The notes beneath the pieces are model-generated. The model did no database searches. It worked only from the letters and a program-made list of their open reading frames with translations, and was not told the origin of the DNA. DNA of 64,000 nucleotides from Reticulitermes speratus (lineage: Eukaryota; Arthropoda; Insecta; Blattodea; Rhinotermitidae): the NCBI GenBank assembly GCA_021186555.1, contig JAJKFL010000042.1:27093521-27157520 (forward strand), in the 5' to 3' direction. Both the position numbers and the translations under genes were made by a program. Positions 54,922-64,000 of the stretch are shown in pieces (position 1 is the stretch's first letter; each line of letters begins with the position of its first letter).

Positions 54922-57278
54922 TAGCAGAAACCTTCTGGATGACAGACCCAGGTAAATGAAATCTCAGTAGATCGCACTCTATGAAGAACTCGCGTTGGAA
55001 GAGGCTATGGACCTGTCGTAAGACAGAGTTCGAAATGAATGAACATACTCGTATTTTCTGTAACTCACAATGTGCCAGTCATACGACGGCATAATGAATT
55101 TGAACATCTCTTCTGTGACATGTACGAAGTAAAGTAAATTTGTCTAGGGTAACCTACGCTAACGACAAAAATTGCAGTCAGAAAGCTCGATCGTGATGTT
55201 ACTTGGCCTGAATCTGAATGAGAAACTTTCATTACTTCATCACATTCTTAGTTGCTCACGTGGTACACAGCCTCTATCTGCAGCCCTTTAGTGAGTGATA
55301 TTTGTCTTTTAAAAGCATGCCGCCTCAGGAAAAGTTGCCATATAGTTTTCTTCAAAACTGACGTGAATTAAAGTTTTGGTTTCGGGTTTAGTATCCGCAT
55401 ATTTGAATTAATCCTGTTACGTATATTGCGCATCTCGGCATCACGTTATTACAAACGTTCGTTTTTATTTATGTTACCATAACCTTATTGACGTGTGAAA
55501 TCGACAGTAAAGTGCTTACGTTGTTCACGGCCTTCTACTGATCCTACGTTGTCACATCCCCCCCCCCCCCGTATTTCTTTGATCTTTGCAATAACTGTAG
55601 CTCTGATTTCGGAATATTGTACTACATTACCAAGATTTATGACACCACTGAATATCTGTCTGAATGTGGTTTTGGCCTTTTTTGAATGTAATCTGTTATC
55701 TTTTGAGTGCCATTTTTTCCCCCACGCTCCGTTCCTTTGTGAGAAAGGCAGTTAATAAAAGTACTGAAATTTCGTATTTTAGTATTATCGATTCATGTGT
55801 CTTCCAAGTGTTCTGTTCGGACTAACATTTTCTATGGTTTATCTCTTCGTTTACATTATCCACCCGTCTCACCCCCCTCGATTTGATTATAGTAATAACA
55901 TTTGGTGAACAGTGAAACTTACGAAATTCTCATGTTTTAATTTTTTGCAGCCTCATGTTTCTTTCTCATTTTTTAGGTCCAAATTTTTCCCTCGACACCT
56001 TGTTTCCAAGCGCCCTCAATCTATGTTGTTTCCTACGTGGCATCTGCTTACAAACTTCTGTACTTTACGGTATATTTAGAACTGTTTCCCTCAGGTGCAG
56101 TCCGTCCTAACACAGTAGCATTTGTAAGAATGCACACACACACACACACACTCTCTTGTCGCGGTTAAAAGGGCAGCTTGTCGCTTGGTGTGATTGTTTT
56201 ATGGTCTATATTAGTAGTTAGGAAACGAAAATCTCGGCTGCTACTTGCCAGAGGGTCAAGACACTCGGATGTGGCTGGCAAGAGGCCCGCCTTTACTTGC
56301 GTCAGTAACCGCCAACAGGTGCTGGCTGGTGGCATGTTATGCAGGCTAGGGTCTTTAGAAGGTCGGTTTGTTCACAGAGAAAAACGGGAAAATGATGGCC
56401 ATTTGAACTGACTAGATAGTAAATGACATTTATAAATACTGCCACAATCATCAATCACGTGCACGTCGTTGGTTTAAGGTTTAAGTGGTGGAAAGTTGTG
56501 ACAGTGTCTGATTTGTATGTGGATACTGTGCGTGCATAATAAAAATGTATGTATACCCGTACAGTACATACGTGAGTACTTTGAGGTGAAGTCTCCATTG
56601 TGCGTTATTCTTCACTTCATAAGAACAAGTTGTACGTAACACAGGAGATCCCTGTGATAAACGAAAGAGTATTAAAGGATCAGAACACATACATACATAT
56701 TTACTATTACATATTTACATACATTCTATGTACTCAGAAGTTAGTCAGGATGACTGTAGGACTAGGAATAAGTTACAAAATAAAAAAGATACAGGCAAGG
56801 ACAGTTCGAAGTATTTTTAAATTGAATGTTCCACTAAATTCTCATATATGTAGCAGACAGACTGAAACACAAAGAACCTGCAAAAGTGTTGTGAGTCGTC
56901 CTTAAACATTAGGAACTAAAGAAGAGATTAAGTGAAATTTTACTTAAGTATTTTAATGCTACTTCAAAGCACACCATTTTATTCATCATGCGTTTTAGAC
57001 TGCAGACTGTTGAAGATTTTGATGACGTGTAGTATACACTTTTTTGAAAACGTGAAAGTCTGGCAGTTGGTTTATGACTATTTTACATATCCCTTGTGTT
57101 GCTAACACTGCACAGGTGAACATACCTGAGTGTTTTAGGTTATGTGCCATTAATTTTAAACATAAAGTCCGTAAATTTTACGTTGCATTCACCGTGCATT
57201 TTTTGCTTAATTGAACAGTTTATACCAACAAATGCACATAGACATACAATGTCAATGGTTTCTTTTATTTATAGCTTG
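54922..57278. other. unassigned sequence with simple repeats
   Basis: Holds a C-run of about 13 (55558-55570) and a (CA)n microsatellite (56132-56151). Open frames up to 101 codons have no recognisable features. Confidence 0.45.
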
Positions 57279-57323
57279 CCCCAATACGTATTTCGGCTTG
57301 CTTACATCGCCATCTTCAGGGGG
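57279..57323 (-). ncRNA. hammerhead-like ribozyme motif
   Basis: Minus strand: CCCC (complement of 57320-57323), CTGAAGA (complement of 57313-57319, the allowed CTGANGA form), spare U, stem II GGC/GCC, GAAA, palindromic ATACGTAT as stem III, U at the cleavage position (57283), then GGGG (complement of 57279-57282) pairing with CCCC. All core bases are present, with a different stem III sequence from the other copies but the same palindromic character, as expected under structural constraint. Confidence 0.5.
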
Positions 57324-59056
57324 TCGTTGAAGTTTTTTAGCATAGACCAATATTTATAAAATTAATCGTAACAGCCATAATTATGTATAATAATGTTACA
57401 ATGTTAATCAATGATCACTATATATAAAAAATTGTACGAAAGTAAAATATTAATAAAGTTAATAAAACAGTATAAAATTATTGGGTAGGTTACATAGTTT
57501 AATGTAACAGATAAATTATTGGCAGAGAGGTCTTGCGTTTTGGCTTGTGTGTTGCTGTACGTTGGTTATCTGTTGAAATATTGCAAGTAATTAGGGCCAT
57601 GACAATTAAAAAGTAGTTATGAGCATTCGTAAAGGTTTGCAGTAAAGTCTCTAAGTTCGGAAGTAGGCTTCCACGTACATGAATTTTTTGAATCCTGTCA
57701 ATTTTTTTAGAGTGAATATCCACTAGTGGGTGCGAGACTAAATTCTTTCTAAAAGTTATTCTATACTCCATTCTAGAATGAAAACAGACGAAGTAATTTT
57801 GTTTGAATGCGTCAGTGTTAATAATATCAAACACAGTCTGAACTGCATAACATGCTTCACCTCAGACTGGAATCATTTAATCATTCTTCCAGTTTGGTTG
57901 TTTATCAGTTTACATGAGGCACTTCGATTTTGTCAGCTCTGCTGTGCACTTTTTTGTATATCTGGTACTTACTTAATGCATGTAGTAATGAATTATGCCA
58001 TAGAAACTTTACTGTTTGTTTTGTCTATATTTAGGGCCAGATTATAAGCGTAAAGTAATGTACATAATGAAACCAGAGTTGGACTCAGAACTGTGCACGT
58101 AATGTTATTAATGGTTTTAGGAAATTAAAATGTAAGACGTTTTGGTGGCCTCCAGTGGCATACCAGTTTCCGTGTTCTTGTTGAGAAGCTGAAGCGGAGA
58201 CAGACAACATGATCTTACATGTACATTCTTGCTCTTCAGGGAGGAAAGTGGGCTAATACATCTTTGTACTATTCAGATTTTAGAGGATCGGTCAGAAAAT
58301 ACGTTTACATGGCGTATGATTTTGTCGCCAGATCACGTACACTGACTGTGATTATTATGTCGGGAGAATTGTTACCGAGCTATTATCATTGGTTTGCAGC
58401 GCCGAAGGAAAACCTTGGCGGTCATCGACCTACATGATCGCGAGGCGGATAGAGTTATGACACGATGACTGATGGTACAGGGCACAGTCTCCTATCAATA
58501 GGGAATAAGATAGCTCGTCCCACGACACGATCAGTGCTCCAATTGTGGCGGAAACTGTGAAAGAGTAGTGCGATGGCAGTACAGTTGCATATGAACTGTT
58601 CGTATTTTACTTGAAAATAACACACATTACGTGCATTGTAAACTTATTTTCTGACCGATTCTCGTGTTATGTCTGCATCGAGAATATGCAGTGCAGTTTA
58701 AGTTTATACCGCATGTTCCTGTGTTTGTGTTTCAATTACGCGTCTAGTGAAGTGCATTTATACGAATCTCAGCGTGCACGTGATGTTCGCACGTCTTCCA
58801 GGACATTGCCGTAAAATAGGTCATGTTCGAGCCCACCTCATTATCGGACGTGTTGCAGTATGACTCGTTTGAAAACGCTGTAGATTCCCGGTGCATTCAC
58901 CTCGGCCTTGTCCTTGATCGGCCACACCGACCGATGTGAGTCACGTGTTGTGTGCTTGACTTCGCATTTGGTGCAAATTCCGGGTCTGGTGATGCTGATT
59001 TGATTCTTTCTCCCATGTTTTAAAGAGAGTAGCACGATTATACGTAGGTTGTTCAT
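57324..59056. other. unassigned sequence
   Basis: AT-rich. No supported gene. The frame at 57778-58047 is hydrophobic in places but lacks any family match I recognise. Confidence 0.4.
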
Positions 59057-59332
59057 GGTAAAGGTAAAAGGTAACGTTGACACGGAGCACTCCACGATGT
59101 CATGTGGGTAGTAGAGTGACCTCGGCAGTACGTGGATATAAGTGTTCAGCTTCGTGCCCTGGTCGCTTTACTCTTGGGGAAAGCCGCCGGTGCCCATTGA
59201 ATTTGGCATCGGTTAGGCCTCAAAGCCGGTCCCAGCGTTATGGAGAAAAGAAAAAGCTGTTGCCATTGCCTGAAATTGAATCACGGCAGTCGTTCAGTCG
59301 TAGCCTAGCCATTATACAACTACGCTATCCCG
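59057..59332 (-). repeat. SINE family A copy
   Basis: The minus strand starts ACTCGGGATAGCGTAGTTGT. Has GCTAGGCTACGACTGAACGA, CGTGATTCAATTTCAGGCAA, GAGTAAAGCGACCAGGGC and the tail ACCTTTTACCTTTACC, the family's 3' end. Confidence 0.78.
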
Positions 59333-60928
59333 AGTGAGAAGTAGGTATTTTGGCAGCAAACGAATTACTATATTTCTTTTCGATTTTATCATGATCATCA
59401 TCGCGCTGCTTTGTGCAGTCCCCATGCCTGCGTTGAACTTCCCTGCGTAACATTTAAACACTCCCCGCACAGCACCCAGACGAACGGAAGCGAAAAGGAG
59501 TCTTTCTGCTAGAATTTCAGCAGATTGGTTGAGTACGTTTTCGCGTCTGTTCGTGCTAGTGTGCGCTGGGTCGACGGAACATGTCATCACTTTTGAACAA
59601 GTAAGTAATGCCCTTCAGGTTGTGAATTCTTGTTCGGGCGCCGAATGCATGCAAAGAAATTCTGGACAACATTTTGGTGATGTGCATTTTTCTTACGTTT
59701 CCGTTCCGTTCGGTGTAATGGCGGGGACCCTAAACTAACCAAGGGGCGGCAACTTCTTTGCGCACGTCTCCTTCCTTAGCGTTCGGTTTGTTTTCTGGAG
59801 ACAGGGATTTGAGTACGACCACCAGTTGCCTGTGTCTCATGCTTCCCCCACGTTTTTATGACTAATTATTTTTCGTTAAAAACTTTTCCCAGACTTCAAA
59901 TGAACTTTCTTCGTTTCTGCTGTAAATGCTTGCACGTGGAAGTTGTGGGTACGTACTGTACGGTTGCAAAACTGAACCTTGTAGCGCGCGTTGGCGCGTG
60001 AGTTGCCGCTTATGTAATATTATTTTGCTGCTCGGTTTATCTGGGAAAATATCCAGTGAGCTTGTTCCTATTTAATAAGTCGCTGTAAATGGAGACAATC
60101 ACACTTTTCTCATGATTTGCTTTAAATTGTAAATTAACAGACTATCTTTACAGGACATGTTTTTCATGTAGAGAAGTTATATTTATGGCTTTCATGTCCA
60201 GAGAATATGTTTTAACTGTTAAATACTCCCAAGGAAAGTTTTTGCTTAGACCTTTCCTGGTCTTTTGTTGTGATGGAATTGGGACGGAGTGGTGGACAGT
60301 CTGCAAAAGATTTCCAGGACAGAACAAAGAGGTAAGCAGCACTTTCCAGTGCCTTAAAACTTGCAACCTGTGCGGAACGTTTAACAACGTAGATGTATTA
60401 ACATAACAATAGCTCTTCATTCTCCTATACATATATATAGACCCAGGTTCTCACGTACACCACTTGTGGTATACCAGTTCAGTTGCCCGGGTAGAACTAG
60501 CAGTCTACCGACCATGCGATGATTCGCGTGTTTATTCCACGTATTTCGTGTATGGAACTTCCCATTTCAGAAGTTCTTAAAGAGCAGTTTCGAGATGTTA
60601 AACCTGCTGTCTCCATCTTATATGCCGAAGTTGGGGGCAGCGCGTTCCTTCGTAACGTCTATGAATTTCTACCAGACTTCACGACGTTACCTCGCAGAAG
60701 ACGCTATTGCCTTCAGTGTTCTGTTCATTTTTTAATTAAAAATTTATTGCTAAAAGCGATCTTTTTGCCATTTTGCATGCCCTTTGACCTTGGTGCTCAA
60801 TACTGTAGACAGAAGCCCCATTGTTAAAAGCTTGTCACACTAGAGATGCCGCTTTGATCAGAATTCAGTCTTGTTACATTTCATTAAACAGGCTACTTGG
60901 AATAGAAGAATGTTTCAAATATTGGAGT
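59333..60928. other. unassigned sequence
   Basis: The frame at 60519-60827 (102 codons) is not recognised. No repeats identified. Confidence 0.4.
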
Positions 60929-61080
60929 TTCAAGTTTCTTGAGATATTACGCCGTGTCGACGGGTAGAATGTTGCCGATGTTTCAAACGATCGTAGTGCC
61001 TTCATCTTCGATTGCTTTACTAAAAATTTTCGAAAGATCGGTAACTATTTACCACTCGTTATGGCGTAACATCCCAGAAG
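60929..61080. mobile_element. family H foldback, diverged
   Basis: Left GATATTACGCCGTGTCGACG, GTTGCCGATGTTTCAAACGA and CCTTCATCTTCGATTGC are mirrored by CGATCGTAGTGCC-type and ATGGCGTAACATCCCAGAAG blocks on the right. Arm similarity is moderate. Confidence 0.55.
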
Positions 61081-62199
61081 ATTTGAATCCAGCAACACCA
61101 TTATGAGAACCCCAAATCAAATCCCGCCACTTTCATTTAGTTTTTATGAAAATTAAGAAGTTATAATTGCCCGATACGCACCGAAATGTAATTCGGCACT
61201 CGAATTTACTATATATTCCCTTACCAGTTTTTTTTTCAATATCCGTGGGCAGTAAGTAGTTTAGTTTCATAGATGAAGCACACAGACACTCCTTGCCTAC
61301 GTATTACGTTTTTATTGTACGCACTTTGTTCAAAACACATACAAAGGTTGCAGATTGCTTGATTGCATTGGAAGATTGTGTCGGTCTGTCAGGTGCGGCA
61401 GACAATCGTTGAAGGTTTGACGACGTCGAATATTTTACGGCGTAGAAACCACTATAACATGTAATCCAGCAATGAAGGATTTTCTTCCTGTTCTGTATAT
61501 AGCAAATGCATGACACATAGATAGATTAAATGGCTTCAGGAACATTGTCCTTCATATTATATTCCGAACAGAATACGACGTTGCCGAAACTCCATCTGTT
61601 TCAGACTGTTGCGTTCAGTGTAGTAGGACTGGCGGCGAAGTCCAGATACTCGGTAAATTAAATTTAATTAACCATTTAAAAGCGACTGACGTTGAATTCT
61701 TATTACCGCTGTTCTGTGTTGTGTTTAGCTGCCTGATACAGAGTTTGTCTAATATAGCTCACCGGCTGTTTATTGCAGGTAGACTGAATAGTGGCTGAAG
61801 TGCCATCTGTTTCGTATTTGCATTAGAACATCCCCCCCCCCCCCACCTTCCGTCGTCAGCACAGATGTGGTTCCTTCACGCGTGTGTAAAGGTATGTCAG
61901 TGTGACGCACTTCATCACTCTGCCAAAACTCAAAATACAGACACTGCGACACTTCCTAATAACACGTTTCCAAAGTGCAATTTTTACCGACCCGAGAAAA
62001 ATGAATGGGATTTCGTCTTGCACCTCCATAGTTCATTCGGAAGATCAAGATGGAGTTCACGCATTATCTAATTACCGCACCAACAAGGCGTTGGGTGGCC
62101 ATGGAAGTAGTCCATTCTCGAAGTTGGCAGCAGTGAAGTGTGTTAAGCTTCTCGCGTACAGATTATTGCTAATAATAGTAGTAATAATAATAATAAATT
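61081..62199. other. unassigned sequence with poly-C tract
   Basis: Holds a run of about 13 C (61832-61844) and an AAT microsatellite (62170-62197). No supported gene. Confidence 0.4.
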
Positions 62200-62320
62200 A
62201 CGGACTGGAATACCGAGTTCCGGTTCGCAGCAGGGCAGTGATTGTTTCTTTGCCATCGCGTTGATACCGGCCCTGAGTCCCATCCAGATTCCTGTCCCAA
62301 TGCTATCGGGGACTCCGTAA
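62200..62320 (+). repeat. diverged SINE A-like element
   Basis: GGACTGGAATACCGAGTTCC, GGTTCGCAGCAGGGCAGTG, ACCGGCCCTGAGTCCCATCC and TGCTATCGGGGACTCC follow the order of family A with many changes. Confidence 0.45.
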
Positions 62321-63771
62321 TTGAGGTTAAAAAATCGGTACATGAAATTGATCATTGACTTTATACCCGTATGAAAGTACCGAAGTCCGGAATGCTCCAC
62401 TGCACCGTACGCGCTCTTCGCAGGGTACATCATTCAGCACAGAGAAATTTAGCTGTTTACTCGTAGATGGTCATCCAGTGTATTTAGCACTTTGAAGACT
62501 AAAATTAATCTGCATTGTATGGGGTTTCAAAGTATGACGTTGTGAACAGGCTTGTAAAAGCGGGTCGGTATAACTTAGTTAACTAACGCTTACCCCGGGC
62601 CTACGTAGCGTCATGTAGTTAAAACACGGAATATCAATTTTCGGTTTCTATCTGACGCAGAATACAGTGAGCTTCTGTTACAAAGACAAGTCGGTTAATG
62701 CTCTCTTTCAAAGCCGTTGGTGCGTGGGGGTCGCAGTGGGCTAAGGAATTTGAATTTGGGCTGCACAATTTTAAAAATAAATAGAAAAGTATAATACTGT
62801 GAAAGTACCACGACACCGTAAATAACATAATTTTTGGATCCAAATCTGAATCTGCAAGGAAACTAAATCAGATTATCCAGTCGGGTACTATTATAACTCA
62901 CCTCTAATCAGAAACTTTTCCAGAAACGTGGCATCTTTTATTTGCAGTTAGTTTATTGTCAACTAAAATTTGTGTTGATGCCACTTTCCGTACTAATGAC
63001 AAATGCGTTTATGTTAATCTTCATCTTTCAGATTTCTTGTTTCGTTTGTGAGTGAAAACAATTGTTCCCACAAGTATGTGCTGTCAACCGTGGCACATAT
63101 TTAGCGGCATAAAAATGTGGAATGGCGAAGAATTTTCTCGACAGTTTGATAGTTGATTTTACGATCTTACCCAATAAACATTTCTGTTTATAAATTGTAA
63201 TCTTTTAGAATTTTCACATTTTTAAAAAGTTTGGCGGTCCGCCAAAAGAATTCAAACGAGCCACGTGCGGCCCGCGAGCCCCAGCTTTACATGCCCCCTT
63301 TATAGGGACATAATGGCTTGTTGTTTCTAGGGAGTACACTACGTGGACCAAATGCAGAGTTCAGTGTTACAGTACTTGGTACATGCAGTTACGTCTGGGC
63401 GGCATTAAAGTGATGAAGTTTGCTAACTTCTGGGTTATTATTGTTATTATTATTCTTATTATTATTATGTCTTCTAATCTCATGCTATTTGCTCTGGTAA
63501 TTATACTCTTTAAGCAGTGGTGCACTCCACAACTCAGGCTTTCAAGTTTCCAATTTTAGCGTTTTTCTTATTATGTGTGATTTTTCCACTATAGCTGTTT
63601 TTTACGAAGAGTATTGAGTGCTTGGCTAGTATTATTTCCAGGTACTTTTAGCTCTTTAGTAACAATTCCTGTAGCCCCAGTAACTGTGGGTAAAACAAAG
63701 CATTTCATGTTTCACATTCGTTGAATTTCTATACTCAAATTTTTATATTTGATTTTGTTTTTGGCCTTCTA
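62321..63771. other. mostly unassigned sequence
   Basis: 63235-63300 carries GGCGGTCCGCC and GAGCCACGTGCGGCCCGCGA, typical of hAT-derived ends. An ATT-rich stretch lies at about 63436-63468. No supported gene. Confidence 0.4.

Positions 63772-63810
<39 letters not shown>
63772..63810. repeat. (ATT)n microsatellite
   Basis: About 13 uninterrupted ATT units. Confidence 0.92.
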
Positions 63811-63811
<1 letters not shown>

Positions 63812-64000
63812 TCGAAGTTGCTCCCGTACCTGAACACCATTCCGTAGAGGCGTATAAGTGCATTTATTATCGACATACGTGTTCTTATCGATCGAAGTAA
63901 GTCTTTGCAAACCTGTAAGTGCCGTTTGTTGGGTAGTGTGTTAGAAGAGTTAGAATTTAAGGGAGTTATGATGGTTTGTTCAGTGTAGTGACGATATTGC

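Overview
The window looks like a stretch of a large, repeat-rich insect nuclear genome, possibly of a cockroach or termite. The LINE fragments read like those abundant in insects, there is a DD34D mariner, several tRNA-derived SINE families occur at high density, and AAT microsatellites are frequent. The order is an inference; the arthropod assignment is firmer. I found no bacterial operon structure, no rRNA, no CRISPR array and no complete host protein-coding gene. The sequence behaves like intergenic or intronic DNA. One short reading frame near 30.6 kb with a signal-peptide-like start is the only host-exon candidate I would single out.

Layout. 1-13.8 kb: tRNA-derived SINEs (families here called A and B), a foldback element at 8100-8340 and fragments of inverted-repeat elements. 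13.99-15.38 kb: a 26-unit minisatellite (52 bp unit, with a 60 bp variant) containing a 380 bp higher-order duplication. 16-19.1 kb: a hAT-type MITE and a decayed Tc1/mariner copy. 19.2-20.7 kb: a cluster of foldback elements. 23.4-24.8 kb: a LINE reverse transcriptase pseudogene on the minus strand. 26-27.8 kb: SINE C, a decayed DDE transposase and a Harbinger-like deletion derivative. 30.9-33.9 kb: AAT arrays, an inverted repeat pair and a perfect 26 bp hairpin. 35-36.2 kb: two SINE A copies, one carrying a nested SINE C. 38.4-39.3 kb: two LINE fragments. 41.97-43.6 kb: a nearly intact 1315 bp mariner inserted in a LINE remnant. 45-55 kb: more SINEs and foldbacks, plus a pogo/Tigger remnant at 51.2-52.3 kb. 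55-64 kb: mostly unassigned sequence with a hammerhead-like site, two further SINE copies and AAT arrays.

The most interesting signal is a set of short hammerhead-ribozyme-like motifs (CUGANGA, stem II, GAAA, a self-complementary stem III, then a stem I partner) at 2475-2516, 8123-8167, 8274-8316, 20198-20237 and 57279-57323. Four of the five lie in, or share arm sequence with, inverted-repeat elements. A second foldback family (family H) carries a degenerate form of the same core. Penelope-like retroelements are known to carry minimal hammerheads in their terminal repeats, so these are best read as Penelope-like terminal remnants. The arrangement, with ribozyme candidates on both strands of a foldback, deserves testing.

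The genes here do not form a pathway. The window is a record of successive transposition: mariner into LINE, SINE C into SINE A, and several MITE-like deletion derivatives.
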